A DNA stretch of 29,204 nucleotides, taken from assembly GCA_021819985.1 (NCBI GenBank), contig JAKAEG010000001.1, forward strand, positions 1 to 29,204, in the 5' to 3' direction. Origin of the DNA: Nitrospirota bacterium (GTDB lineage: Bacteria; Nitrospirota; Thermodesulfovibrionia; Thermodesulfovibrionales; JdFR-88). Below are positions 14,684 through 23,364 of the stretch, piece after piece. The notes beneath the pieces were generated by a model. That model was not told the origin of the DNA. It saw only the letters and a program-made list of their open reading frames with translations, and ran no database searches. Made by a program: the position numbers and the translations under genes. Numbering within the stretch: position 1 is the first letter of the stretch; each line of letters begins with the position of its first letter.

Positions 14684-14706
14684 GGACGGGGATGGTAAAC
14701 CCGTCC
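14684..14706 (+). promoter_or_regulatory. Hairpin in the riboswitch expression platform
   Basis: GGACGGG-N9-CCCGTCC, a 7-bp GC-rich stem between the aptamer and the terminator. A smaller hairpin (GAGAAG-GAA-CTTCTC, 14656-14670) precedes it. Either could take part in switching or simply stack in the leader. Confidence 0.5.
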
Positions 14707-14731
14707 GCAAGGGATGAAGCAAACTGGGTGC

Positions 14732-14773
14732 AATCCCGATGGCTGTCACCGGCCATCGGGATTTTTGTTTTTT
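14732..14773 (+). terminator. Riboswitch-controlled intrinsic terminator
   Basis: AATCCCGATGGC-N8-GCCATCGGGATT is a perfect 12-bp stem followed by TTTGTTTTTT. It ends 23 bp before the cbiM start, with the SD after it, so termination would block the whole operon. Confidence 0.9.
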
Positions 14774-14795
14774 AAGCCAAAAAAAGGAGGGATTT

Positions 14796-15494
14796 ATGCA
14801 TATCGAAGACGGGATTCTGCCGCCCAAGGCTTGGGGGTTCTGGTACGCAGTAGCAATGCTTTTCATTATTCCAGGTGTAAGAGAAATTAAAAGACGCGTT
14901 CGTGAGAACCTGTCTTACAAGCCGTTTCTTGCCATGGTGGGGGTTGCCGTCTTTGTAATCTCGGCCATGCATTTGCCGGTACCCGTGACCGGCTCCTGTT
15001 CGCACCCCTGCGGCACGCCTCTTGCGGCAATAGTGATTGGCCCGTTTGCAACGGCCGTAGTATCGGCCATAGTGCTTTTTTTTCAGGCCATTTTTCTTGG
15101 GCACGGAGGTATCACCACCATCGGGGCCAACGATTTTTCCATGGGCATAGTCGGGGGAATATCCGGCTATCTCTGCTGGAAATTCCTCAGGCGCTTCAAT
15201 TCCCCCTTATGGCTGGCCGGCGGCGTAGCTGGTTTTGTTGGCGACGTGATGACGTACCTTACATCCGCTTTCGAGCTGGCCTGGAGCCTGCATGGCCATA
15301 TCCCGCTTCTCAAACAATGGATGATCTTTTTTGCGGGGTATGGGCCGACGCAGTTGCCGCTGGCCGTTGCCGAGGCCGTTTTCACCGCCGCCGTGTTGCA
15401 AGTGATGTACAACCGCAGGCCGGATCTGCTGCCGGGCGTGACGGGCAGGAAAAAGACATTTAGTGAAATCGGAAAGGCTGAGGCGAAAGGATAG
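14796..15494 (+). CDS. cbiM: ECF cobalt transporter substrate-specific membrane component CbiM
   Basis: A 232-residue membrane protein with the family's invariant N-terminus MHIEDGILPP, where the free amine and H2 bind the metal. The second conserved metal region is ISAMHLPVPVTGSCSH (H59, H70). Later motifs are GHGGITTIGANDFSMGIVGG and GPTQLPLAVAEAVFTA. The rest is hydrophobic, as expected for about six or seven helices. The ATG at 14796 is fixed by the AAGGAGGG SD and by the essential MHI start; the frame is open upstream to 14739. Cobalt specificity is inferred from the cobalamin riboswitch in front. Confidence 0.93.
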   Translation: MHIEDGILPPKAWGFWYAVAMLFIIPGVREIKRRVRENLSYKPFLAMVGVAVFVISAMHLPVPVTGSCSHPCGTPLAAIVIGPFATAVVSAIVLFFQAIFLGHGGITTIGANDFSMGIVGGISGYLCWKFLRRFNSPLWLAGGVAGFVGDVMTYLTSAFELAWSLHGHIPLLKQWMIFFAGYGPTQLPLAVAEAVFTAAVLQVMYNRRPDLLPGVTGRKKTFSEIGKAEAKG

Positions 15495-15500
15495 GGTGAT

Positions 15501-15827
15501 ATGAAAAAGAATAAGGATAGCAAGGCAGAAACTGTCACCTGGTTTGATCCCTTCACGCGCTGGATGCTGATAATCATGTTCGTATTGCTGGCAGTAATTT
15601 TCGTTGCGGCAAAATACATGGACTTGCATCACATGCTTGGCGGCGGTACGGACGATACGGTAAACGCCATGGCCTCCAGGGTGGCCGATACGAAGGCCGC
15701 CCACCCGTTCGTCAACTTGCCCGGCGACGCCCAGGTCGGCGCATTTTCCGTGGCCAACTTCTTTGCGGGCATGATCGTTGGGCACAATTGGAAAAAGCTG
15801 TTTGAAAGGGAGAAAGAGGATTTTTAG
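15501..15827 (+). CDS. Small membrane protein at the CbiN position
   Basis: A 108-residue protein between cbiM and cbiQ, where CbiN is normally encoded. One clear membrane helix lies at about 20-42 (WMLIIMFVLLAVIFVAAKYM). A polar loop follows, then a second weak hydrophobic stretch near the end (VGAFSVANFFAGMIVG). CbiN usually has two helices flanking a periplasmic loop, so topology roughly fits, but I see no clear sequence match to classical CbiN. It probably helps CbiM load metal. RBS GGGTGAT; the stop is one base before the cbiQ ATG. Confidence 0.6.
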   Translation: MKKNKDSKAETVTWFDPFTRWMLIIMFVLLAVIFVAAKYMDLHHMLGGGTDDTVNAMASRVADTKAAHPFVNLPGDAQVGAFSVANFFAGMIVGHNWKKLFEREKEDF

Positions 15828-15828
15828 C

Positions 15829-16623
15829 ATGCAGTATGTCGCATTTGACGGGCAACCGAGCACGACGTATCTTCACCGTCTGGACGGGCGAGTCAAGACA
15901 AGCGTCCTTTTAAGCGCAATAGTCATTGTCACTGCTCTGACCAAATTGCCTCTGGTGGCCTGCCTCTTACTCGCTGCTCTGGCTCTTCTGTATACGCTTC
16001 ACTTGCCGCTTAAAAAAGTGTTATGGCGCATGTCCGTCCCTTTTGGCGTAGCCTGGCTGGTGCTCCTGAGCCTGATATTCACTACCGGTCATACGGTCAT
16101 TGTCGCAATTAAATTCTGGCATATTTCAGTGTCCGCTTACAGGGAGGGCATGACGCTTGGTCTCCTGGTAATGCTCCGGATCCTTGCGGCGGTCTCTCTG
16201 GCCATGCTGCTTTCTTTCTCAACCCCGATGATCGAGATACTGGCCACGCTCCGGCTTTTTAAAGTGCCGGGGATCATCCTTGACCTGGCGGACATGATTT
16301 ACCGGTACACGTTCTCACTGGGGGAAATAGCCGCCACCATGCGCAAGGCGCAGCGTGCTCGTGGAGGCGAAGGGCTGCCTTGGCATCGACAGGCCAGGGA
16401 CGCGGGAATAATTGCAGGAAATCTGATGATAAAGGCTTTTGACCGCAGCGTCAGGATTTATAAAGCCATGCTGGCCCGGGGATATGACGAAGACGCCAAA
16501 ACGCCAGCCTATTATACCAGTCCCGTTTCGGGCAAAGATATCCTGGCTGGCATCCTGGCAAGTCTGGTTCTGCTTGTCTTGCTCGTTGGTAATTTTGAGA
16601 CTGCCCGGAAAGGCTGGTTATAG
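15829..16623 (+). CDS. cbiQ: ECF transporter T component CbiQ
   Basis: A 264-residue membrane protein of the ECF T-component family, which links the metal-binding subunit to the ATPase. Hydrophobic helices lie at about 24-60, 70-90, 105-135 and near the C-terminus (ILAGILASLVLLVLLVG). The two cytoplasmic coupling motifs are present: QRARGGEG and MLARGYDED. The ATG at 15829 lies just after the preceding stop; an upstream frame extension to 15778 overlaps that gene and is not needed. Confidence 0.92.
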   Translation: MQYVAFDGQPSTTYLHRLDGRVKTSVLLSAIVIVTALTKLPLVACLLLAALALLYTLHLPLKKVLWRMSVPFGVAWLVLLSLIFTTGHTVIVAIKFWHISVSAYREGMTLGLLVMLRILAAVSLAMLLSFSTPMIEILATLRLFKVPGIILDLADMIYRYTFSLGEIAATMRKAQRARGGEGLPWHRQARDAGIIAGNLMIKAFDRSVRIYKAMLARGYDEDAKTPAYYTSPVSGKDILAGILASLVLLVLLVGNFETARKGWL

Positions 16624-16643
16624 AAGGCTGGTCATAAGGGAAA

Positions 16644-17495
16644 ATGGATCTAATAAAACTGACGAATGTGAGCTTTGTGTATCCAGATAGCACGCGGGCG
16701 CTTACCGATATAAATCTATCCATCAGAACCGGAGAGAGGGTGGCCGTACTGGGGGCAAACGGTGCGGGCAAGTCCACCCTTTTTCAACTGTTTAACGGTC
16801 TTTTGCAGCCCGCACAGGGATCCGTGTCGGTCAATGGCAGAGTTGTCGAAAAATCATACTTGAAAGAAGTTCGCCGCCTGGTCGGCATGGTCTTCCAGGA
16901 TCCGGACGACCAGCTTTTTTCAAGCACAGTTCGTCAGGAGATAGCCTACGGTCTGATCAACCTTGGCCTGACAGGCGACCGCATGGAACAGGCCGCCTCC
17001 TGGGCGCTGCAAGTGGCCGGGCTGGAAGGCTTTGAAAACAGAAGCCCTTTTAATTTGAGCGGCGGCGAGAAAAAGCGAGTGGCCTTGGCCAGCGTGCTTG
17101 CCATGCAGCCGGAAGTCCTGGTGCTGGATGAACCGACCGCTGCCCTCGATCCTATTGGCGCGGCCAAAATAATAAAATTGCTCAATTGCATCAACGGGGA
17201 ACTTGGCATAACCCTTGTTTTTGCAACCCATGATGTCGATGCTGTTCCTTTGCTGGCTGACCGCGTCTACGTAATGGACAAAGGGGAAATCAAGCTGTCC
17301 GGTTCCGTGACGGAAGTGTTCGCTAGGAAGGACGTGATCCGTGCCCATAACCTGAGGTTGCCGCGTATAGCCCACCTGGCGGAATTGTTGGAACGGGAAG
17401 GGCAATGCCGGTTCGTGTCGTTGCCGCTTACAATAGGCCAAGCCAGAAAAGCTCTTATGGAGCAAATCGCTAAAAAGGGAATCAACACTAAATGA
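16644..17495 (+). CDS. cbiO: ECF cobalt transporter ATPase CbiO
   Basis: A 283-residue ABC ATPase. Walker A is GANGAGKST, the Q-loop is GMVFQDPDDQLFSSTV (typical of ECF ATPases), the signature is LSGGEKKRVALAS, Walker B is VLVLDEPTAALD and the switch His is in FATHDVD. The C-terminal 50 residues are the usual extension. It powers metal uptake with CbiM and CbiQ. Its stop overlaps the next start codon (ATGA). Confidence 0.95.
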   Translation: MDLIKLTNVSFVYPDSTRALTDINLSIRTGERVAVLGANGAGKSTLFQLFNGLLQPAQGSVSVNGRVVEKSYLKEVRRLVGMVFQDPDDQLFSSTVRQEIAYGLINLGLTGDRMEQAASWALQVAGLEGFENRSPFNLSGGEKKRVALASVLAMQPEVLVLDEPTAALDPIGAAKIIKLLNCINGELGITLVFATHDVDAVPLLADRVYVMDKGEIKLSGSVTEVFARKDVIRAHNLRLPRIAHLAELLEREGQCRFVSLPLTIGQARKALMEQIAKKGINTK

Positions 17496-17782
17496 ATCTC
17501 TCTAGCCAGCGAAAAATGAACTACAAGTATTTCGTGCACCGGGACTGCGCTTTTTTCCCATGTCACGATCTTGCGGAATGGAGGTCGTGCCTTTTTTGCT
17601 GGTGCCCGCTTTATCTTCTGGACTGCGGCGGGGATTTCACTTTTAAAGACGGCATAAAAGACTGTTCTAACTGCACTATCCCTCATGCCGAAGATGGATA
17701 TGACTACGTCCTTCAAATTATAAGTGGCATGAGGCAGGATATCATGGAAATACTTGCCTTGAAAGGAGGTAACGCTATTTAA
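17492..17782 (+). CDS. Cys-rich small-domain protein (PF04071-like) of the cobalt operon
   Basis: A 96-residue protein with eight Cys (C19, C24, C33, C36, C38, C45, C58, C61) in the pattern FFPCHDLAEWRSCLFCWCPL, LDCGGDF, KDCSNCTIPH. This matches the 'cysteine-rich small domain' found beside corrinoid and cobalt genes; it probably binds zinc or another metal. Biochemical function is unknown. It overlaps cbiO by 4 bp (ATGA), so it is translationally coupled; an internal Met at 17516 is an alternative start. The last codons and the downstream 40 bp recur near 23.9 kb as a repeat. Confidence 0.82.
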   Translation: MNLSSQRKMNYKYFVHRDCAFFPCHDLAEWRSCLFCWCPLYLLDCGGDFTFKDGIKDCSNCTIPHAEDGYDYVLQIISGMRQDIMEILALKGGNAI

Positions 17783-17819
17783 GTTTTTTTAATGGGCACA
17801 AAATAAACAGAGTTGATTA
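17752..17819 (+). repeat. Copy A of a roughly 66-bp direct repeat
   Basis: Starts in the end of the Cys-rich gene (ACTTGCCTTGAAAGGAGGTAA...) and ends at ...AAAATAAACAGAGTTGAT before the btuB riboswitch. It is nearly identical to the segment at about 23887-23952, with a handful of substitutions and one indel in a T-run. Confidence 0.85.
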
Positions 17820-17844
17820 TCTAAATTAAGCCTGCCGTGGATTT

Positions 17845-18030
17845 TCCTTGCGCAGGCGCAGATGGATGTGGAAGAGGGGTGAAAATCCCCCGCTGCCCCG
17901 CAGCCGTGATGGGAACGAAAGCCCGATACGCCACTGTCAAGCGTAAGACCTTGATGGGAAGGCGGGCAAGTAGATGGGCGTTCATTGGGTGCCCTTGCCC
18001 TCAGCCGGAAGACCTGTCTGTCTGAAAAAA
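17845..18030 (+). ncRNA. Cobalamin riboswitch (upstream of btuB)
   Basis: Conserved aptamer blocks: AGAGGGGTGAAAATCCCCCG, CTGCCCCGCAGCCGTGATGG, CGAAAGCC, CGCCACTG, GATGGGAAGGCG and CAGCCGGAAGACCTGTCTG. No terminator follows; the SD (GGGAGGG) and start codon of btuB come about 20 bp after the aptamer. Control is therefore probably at translation, unlike the first switch. Confidence 0.95.
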
Positions 18031-18050
18031 TACCTCGCGGGAGGGACGCA

Positions 18051-19853
18051 ATGAAGACGTTTGTCTGCCTGTTTTGTTTCATCCTTCTTTCTTTGCCAGC
18101 TTTTGGTTTAGCACAGGAAACAAGTGCAACTCTGCCGGACGTTGTTGTCTCCGCAACAAGAGTCGAGGAACCGGTCCAGGATGTCGCTCAGGATGTTACG
18201 GTCTTAACGGCGCAGGAAATCAAAAAAGGGGGCTTCAGCACAATCACGGGTGCAATTGCCAGCGTGATGGGTGTGCAGGTGAACGAATATGGGAACCGTG
18301 GCTCGATAGCAACCGCATCCATAAGAGGGGCTACATCGGCACAGGTTCTGATTCTCATAGACGGCAAGAGGTTAAACTTGCCCTCTACAGGGCAATTCGA
18401 TCTCAATGACTTGCCAATCACGCTTGATGATGTCGAGCGCATAGAGGTAGTGAGGGGCGCGTCATCCGCGCTTTATGGCGCCGATGCGATGGGAGGAGTG
18501 ATAAATATCATTACGAAAAACCCGGGTAAACCTGTGACATCCCTTTCAGCCTCTTACGGAAGCTTTGATACGAGACACATTAGCGCCTTTACCAGTCGTC
18601 AAGTGGGCAATTTTGGCTATGTCCTTTCTGCTGAAAAAGAGACATCGGATGGTTTCATGCCCAATACAGATTACGACTTGTGGAATTTGGACGGCAAGTT
18701 CACTCTGAAATTGTCCAGGGACGCCAACGTGGTGTTTAACGCAAATTACGACCATAAAGAAGAAGGCGTGCCTGGTGAAGAGGATTATCCAACTCCCGAC
18801 GCAAGGGAGCATGATGAAAATGAGCTGTTTGGCATCGGCTTGAACATCAATAAAATGCATCTTAATCTTTACTCCCATGAGTCCGGGCTTCACTATTGGG
18901 ACCCACTGGTTGAAGACGACTATTATCGGACCGGCATGCGCGGGGCGGACATACAGGACAGTTTTCTTCTTGGCAGCTCGAATCTCGTGACTGCAGGAGG
19001 GGGAATCGTAGCGGAAAGACTTAACAGCAACGTTGTTGGCATAAAAAACAGGACAACGGAAGGTGTCTTTGCTCAGGACCAGCTGATTTTTACGGAGAAC
19101 CTGATTGCAACGGCCGGCCTCAGGTATGACAATTACGATTTAGGCTCGCGTGTTACCCCGAGGGTATCCGCTCTGTACAGGCCTTTTGCCAAGACAACAT
19201 TTAGAATATCAGCGGGCACGGGCTACAGAGTACCAACCTTCGAAGATTTATATTGGCCTAATACGGGCTATGCCGCGGGAAATCCCAATTTAAAGCCGGA
19301 GAAATCGAAGGAATACGAAATATCCGTTGAGCAGATGTTCGGGAAAAGCCTGACGGCAAAGGCCCTGGCTTTCCATAAAAATGTGGAAGATCTTATCCAA
19401 TGGGCGGAGCTCCCATCCGGGATGTGGATGCCGGAAAATATAGATCAGGCCAGAATCAACGGCATAGAATTTGATGCGAACTATGTCTTTAAAAATATTG
19501 CCCTGTCGCTAAGTTATTACTATCAGGACCCAAAGGATGAAAACACGGGGGAGAATATACCCTATCTGCCGAGGCAGAATGTAAAAGGTAACATCTCCTA
19601 TGAAACCAAAACCGGTCTCATTGCCTCGCTCGAAGGCAATTATGTGAGCAATTATGTGACCCCGGGCAGCCCATCCTGGAGCTATTATTACCTCAACGGC
19701 AAAATAAGCCAGAAGGTGCCGCTTTTGGGAGGCAGGGCTAACGGCGAGATTTTCCTGGAGGGAAAAAACATACTCGACAATAAATATCAGATAGTGCAGG
19801 GCTATCCCATGCCGCCCGCCGCAGTCAACGGAGGTGTGAGGATTTCATTTTGA
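18051..19853 (+). CDS. btuB: TonB-dependent outer-membrane cobalamin receptor BtuB
   Basis: A 600-residue outer-membrane receptor. A signal peptide (about 1-22, VCLFCFILLSLPAFGLAQ) is followed by a TonB box region (DVVVSATRVEEPVQ). The plug domain has VTVLTAQEIKKGGFSTI, VLILIDGKRLN, VERIEVVRGASSALYGADAM and GGVINIITK. The beta-barrel repeats end in a terminal Phe (GGVRISF). The cobalamin riboswitch in front and BtuF-like genes behind point to vitamin B12 or other corrinoids as substrate. The ATG at 18051 is fixed by the riboswitch SD; the longer frame starts inside the aptamer and is not real. Confidence 0.93.
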   Translation: MKTFVCLFCFILLSLPAFGLAQETSATLPDVVVSATRVEEPVQDVAQDVTVLTAQEIKKGGFSTITGAIASVMGVQVNEYGNRGSIATASIRGATSAQVLILIDGKRLNLPSTGQFDLNDLPITLDDVERIEVVRGASSALYGADAMGGVINIITKNPGKPVTSLSASYGSFDTRHISAFTSRQVGNFGYVLSAEKETSDGFMPNTDYDLWNLDGKFTLKLSRDANVVFNANYDHKEEGVPGEEDYPTPDAREHDENELFGIGLNINKMHLNLYSHESGLHYWDPLVEDDYYRTGMRGADIQDSFLLGSSNLVTAGGGIVAERLNSNVVGIKNRTTEGVFAQDQLIFTENLIATAGLRYDNYDLGSRVTPRVSALYRPFAKTTFRISAGTGYRVPTFEDLYWPNTGYAAGNPNLKPEKSKEYEISVEQMFGKSLTAKALAFHKNVEDLIQWAELPSGMWMPENIDQARINGIEFDANYVFKNIALSLSYYYQDPKDENTGENIPYLPRQNVKGNISYETKTGLIASLEGNYVSNYVTPGSPSWSYYYLNGKISQKVPLLGGRANGEIFLEGKNILDNKYQIVQGYPMPPAAVNGGVRISF

Positions 19854-20710
19854 CCATAAAGCGGTTTTTATATGCCCTGATTTTTTGTATTGCTTTCTAC
19901 GGAAGAGCTTTTGCCTCACCGCCTGAAAAGATAGTCTCTCTTGCGCCAAATGTAACCGAGGTGCTCTACGCGCTCGGCCTTGGAGACAGAATCGTCGCCG
20001 TCACAAATTTCAGTGATTATCCACCGGAGGCGAGGCTGAAACCCAAAATCGGAGGAATAATAAACCCTTCGATTGAAGACATTTTAACCATTAAGCCGGA
20101 TGTAGTAGTGATGGACGCTGGCTTAAATCCAGATGGACTTGAAGGGAGGCTTGAGAAACTTGGAATTAAGGTCATTGTTTTCCGTGCGGAGCGCATAGCC
20201 CAATTGCCGCAGGCAATCAGAAAATTGGGAGTGGCCCTGGATGTAAGAGAAAAGGCAGACAAAGTTGCGCAAAGAATTCAAACTGGCATTCGCAGGATTA
20301 AATCAAATGCAGAAAAGTCTTCTCTTTATTTACACGGCAGGAAAGCGGTTTTCATCATATGGCCCGATCCATTGATAGTAGCAGGGCCGGGAACTCCTAT
20401 CAGTGACGCAATAAACCTGCTTGGTTGGAGGAATATAGCCTCAGACGCTAAAACGAGTTATCCCAGATATTCGCTTGAGGACATTATCATACGCTCTCCG
20501 TATGTCATATTGATTGGCACGGGACATGCGGATATGATGGAGACCTCGAAGAGGCTTTTAAAAAGATTGTCCATACTTGATGCCGTAAAAAAAGGAAGGG
20601 TTTATTACGTAAGCGATGCCCTTTACAGGCTTGGGCCAAGAACAGTCCATGGAATTCAGGAACTGGCACGATATTTAAATGGGGAATGTAAAACCCGAAA
20701 AGAGAACTGA
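19850..20710 (+). CDS. btuF: Periplasmic cobalamin-binding protein BtuF
   Basis: A 286-residue ABC substrate-binding protein of the BtuF/FecB class with an N-terminal signal (RFLYALIFCIAFYGRAFASP). The two-lobed fold is marked by EKIVSLAPNVTEVLYALGLG, PKIGGIINPSIEDILTIKPD and a C-lobe with SRYSL-type YPRYSLEDIIIRSPYVILIG. It delivers B12 from BtuB to the inner-membrane permease. The start is TTG overlapping the btuB stop (TTGA); SD GTGAGGAT lies upstream. Confidence 0.9.
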   Translation: MTIKRFLYALIFCIAFYGRAFASPPEKIVSLAPNVTEVLYALGLGDRIVAVTNFSDYPPEARLKPKIGGIINPSIEDILTIKPDVVVMDAGLNPDGLEGRLEKLGIKVIVFRAERIAQLPQAIRKLGVALDVREKADKVAQRIQTGIRRIKSNAEKSSLYLHGRKAVFIIWPDPLIVAGPGTPISDAINLLGWRNIASDAKTSYPRYSLEDIIIRSPYVILIGTGHADMMETSKRLLKRLSILDAVKKGRVYYVSDALYRLGPRTVHGIQELARYLNGECKTRKEN

Positions 20711-20711
20711 C

Positions 20712-21680
20712 ATGAACAAAAAAGGTATCACGGCTCTCGTTTTTTTAACTCTTCTGATATTCACTTCATCGGTGTTCATAGGGCCAAAGTTAATAGACCC
20801 GTTCAGGATGGATAAGGTCGCGAGGGAAATTATCATTTCTATCCGGTTGCCGAGAATAATAATTTCCATACTGGTCGGAGCGGCTCTTGGCAGTTCAGGC
20901 GCAATACTTCAAGGCATGCTTCGCAATCCCCTGGCAGATCCTTATATTCTTGGCTTATCGAGCGGATCCGCCCTTATGGCGGTCGTTAGCTTGTTATTTG
21001 ACAATATATTTTTTGGACTTTTTACACTGCCCATGCTCGCTTTCCTTGGGGCAATTGCTGCTGGAGCAGCGGTTGGTGCATTAGGACAGAAAAAAGGAAA
21101 TCTTCTGCCGGAGAGGCTGCTACTGGCAGGCGTAGGGCTGGGTTTTCTTTTTTCGGCCGCCCTTATGCTTGTTATGAGCTTATCTACGGACGAAGGACTT
21201 CGGAGGGCGACATTCTGGTTGTTTGGAGACTTGTCAATGGCGGATTGGACGCTCGTCCCTTACGGTATTGCCTTTATTCTTCTTGGTTTTGGTCTATCCC
21301 TCTGGAGGGCTAAGGCATTGAACGCTCTTATGCTCGGTGATGAAGTGGCATACAGTCTTGGTTTTTCGCCTTCCAAAGAGAGATGGGTCCTGTTTCTCGC
21401 GGTTGGGCTCATGACCGCCTCGTCCGTGTCGCTTGGCGGCGTGGTGGGATTCATAGGCCTTTTGGTCCCCCATATAATCAGGTCTTTTGTCGGATCTGAT
21501 AACAGGATCCTGATACCGATGTCGGCCTTGGCGGGCGGAGCGCTTCTATGTGCAGCGGATACAATTGGAAGGACCGTGGTTGCTCCAAATGAGCTTCCAG
21601 CGGGCGTCATTACGGCAATTATAGGTGCGCCTTATTTCCTTTATCTGCTCAAAAAGAAAGACCTTCTGGGAGTTTCCTGA
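20712..21680 (+). CDS. btuC: Cobalamin ABC transporter permease BtuC (FecCD family)
   Basis: A 322-residue inner-membrane permease with about ten helices and FecCD signatures: IRLPRIIISILVGAALGSSG, LRNPLADPYILGLSSGSAL, GGVVGFIGLLVPHIIRSFVG and APNELPAGVITAIIGAPYF. It forms the channel with BtuD. The ATG at 20712 directly follows the btuF stop; a frame from 20679 overlaps btuF by 32 bp and is less likely. Confidence 0.92.
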   Translation: MNKKGITALVFLTLLIFTSSVFIGPKLIDPFRMDKVAREIIISIRLPRIIISILVGAALGSSGAILQGMLRNPLADPYILGLSSGSALMAVVSLLFDNIFFGLFTLPMLAFLGAIAAGAAVGALGQKKGNLLPERLLLAGVGLGFLFSAALMLVMSLSTDEGLRRATFWLFGDLSMADWTLVPYGIAFILLGFGLSLWRAKALNALMLGDEVAYSLGFSPSKERWVLFLAVGLMTASSVSLGGVVGFIGLLVPHIIRSFVGSDNRILIPMSALAGGALLCAADTIGRTVVAPNELPAGVITAIIGAPYFLYLLKKKDLLGVS

Positions 21681-22484
21681 ATGGTTGCGCTCGATTTGAA
21701 GAATATTCATTTTTCCTATGGCAAGGGGAGTTTTATCCATGACCTGACCATGACTGCGGATGAAGGAGGATTCATCGGTCTTATAGGAGTAAACGGGTCA
21801 GGGAAGTCCACGGTGTTAAAACTTGCTGCGGGGATTCTCAAGCCGCAGTCGGGGGCCGTCGATCTTAGAGGGCGGCCTATCGGTTGTTACAAAGGGAAAG
21901 AGAGGGCAAGACTTATAAGCTATTTGCCTCAAATACTCAGTTTTAATATTCCACTAAGGGTGAAGGAATTTATAGCCATGGGGTTTTATCCTCATGACCG
22001 CCTTCCGGGTACCTCTCTGGATGATGCCTTGGAAATAACAGGTCTCCAAGGCAAAAAAAATTCATATATGGCAGAGCTGAGCGGTGGCGAAAGAAAAAGG
22101 GCGTACATTGCAATGACACTTATTCAGGGGGCGGATATTCTTTTGATGGATGAGCCGCTTGCGAATCTGGATATCAAATATCAGATAGAGTTGATAAAGC
22201 TGCTCAGGACTTTGAAAGATGAAAAGGGAATAACCGTTATCATGGCATTGCATGACATAAACATGATGTTTCAGTTTGATGTTTTGCACGTGATCAACAG
22301 AGGGCAACTGGCCGCTTCCGGCGCGCCGCGAGAAATAATGACCGGTGAATTGCTTGAAAAGACCTTCGATATTGATTTCAAGACATTCAAAAAGATGTAT
22401 TTTTTTGGTCAATCGGATAAGAATAGTAAAAACAGATATTTTTCTTTACGAGACGTTTCTATATTCCATCGAACAATGGAATGA
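21681..22484 (+). CDS. btuD: Cobalamin ABC transporter ATPase BtuD
   Basis: A 267-residue ABC ATPase of the iron-siderophore/B12 class. Walker A is GVNGSGKST, with a Q-loop in ISYLPQI. The signature is LSGGERKRAYIAMT, Walker B is ILLMDEPLANLD and the switch is MALHDIN. It begins directly after the btuC stop and overlaps the next gene by 4 bp (ATGA), consistent with one coupled operon. Confidence 0.93.
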   Translation: MVALDLKNIHFSYGKGSFIHDLTMTADEGGFIGLIGVNGSGKSTVLKLAAGILKPQSGAVDLRGRPIGCYKGKERARLISYLPQILSFNIPLRVKEFIAMGFYPHDRLPGTSLDDALEITGLQGKKNSYMAELSGGERKRAYIAMTLIQGADILLMDEPLANLDIKYQIELIKLLRTLKDEKGITVIMALHDINMMFQFDVLHVINRGQLAASGAPREIMTGELLEKTFDIDFKTFKKMYFFGQSDKNSKNRYFSLRDVSIFHRTME

Positions 22485-23254
22485 AAGCGTCATTTTCATT
22501 TTCTTTATTATTTCATGTTGCGGTGATATTGATATTGACCGTGCTTTTCATTAGGTCCGTTTCCCGGCACAATGAAGACAAGCGGAATTTTTTCGTTACC
22601 TTGGCCAATCCAGCCCAATGTACTGAAAAAAATATACCGAAAGACAAAAAAGAAAAAACGGGTAAAACAAAAATTATGGGACCTAAGATCCACGTAAAGG
22701 CTGCAATTCCTGAAGTGAAAATTGAAAAAAAATCAGCAAAAGAAACCAGACCCACTGGAATCAGGATAAAAAGCACACCCGTTTCTCCCATTTCGGATGG
22801 GAAAGCATTTTTGAAAAGTATTCTATCTGGCAATGCTGAAATTAAGGAAAAAGAGGAGATTGCAGGCAAAAATGCTAAGGGCCCTGCGCTTTCGCCTTCA
22901 AATGGGGTTTCCGTTAAGGCCGCCGGTTGCCAGAGGATTAGTTCTCATGGCCGGGCTGGGGCGGGCTATTTGAGTGAAGGCTATGTCAATGAACATCTCG
23001 ATTTTATACGGGAGCTGATAGAGAAAAATCTGAAATACCCGTTTGCCGCAAGAAGAATGGGCTGGACAGGCACGGTTGTAATAAAATTTATCGTTACTGT
23101 GGATGGACATGCTTGCAAATTTAGAATCATAAAGACTTCAGGATATTCTATGCTGGATGACAACGCCATGAACACTATAAAGAAGATATCGTCATTCCCC
23201 CGGCCGCGCGCCAGCGTTGAGCTGACAATACCGATTACATACAGACTTGAGTGA
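22481..23254 (+). CDS. tonB: TonB energy-transducing protein
   Basis: A 257-residue protein with an N-terminal membrane anchor (SFSLLFHVAVILILTVLFI). A long Lys/Pro-containing periplasmic linker (about 50-165) follows. The C-terminal TonB domain has YPFAARRMGWTGTVVIKFIV, the VDG turn, IKTSGYSMLDDNAM and FPRP. It transmits the proton-motive force to BtuB. A dedicated TonB inside the B12 operon is notable; no exbB or exbD is in the window. Confidence 0.9.
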   Translation: MKASFSFSLLFHVAVILILTVLFIRSVSRHNEDKRNFFVTLANPAQCTEKNIPKDKKEKTGKTKIMGPKIHVKAAIPEVKIEKKSAKETRPTGIRIKSTPVSPISDGKAFLKSILSGNAEIKEKEEIAGKNAKGPALSPSNGVSVKAAGCQRISSHGRAGAGYLSEGYVNEHLDFIRELIEKNLKYPFAARRMGWTGTVVIKFIVTVDGHACKFRIIKTSGYSMLDDNAMNTIKKISSFPRPRASVELTIPITYRLE

Positions 23255-23335
23255 TCTCATCCTATGCAATCGGGATCCGGTCACTCATCATTTTTTCAGA
23301 TTTTTCAAGATGTTTCAGCGAAATGATCGGCTTTA

Positions 23336-23364
23336 TTGACAATTGTTTCCGATTGGTTTATGAT
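23336..23364 (+). promoter_or_regulatory. Consensus sigma70 promoter of nikR
   Basis: A perfect TTGACA (23336-23341), a 17-bp spacer and TATGAT (23359-23364), one mismatch from the -10 consensus. The nikR ATG is 26 bp further on. Confidence 0.8.

Noticed and set aside
17985..18050. Upstream extension of the btuB frame
   Set aside because: It would start inside the cobalamin aptamer; the SD and signal peptide fix the start at 18051.
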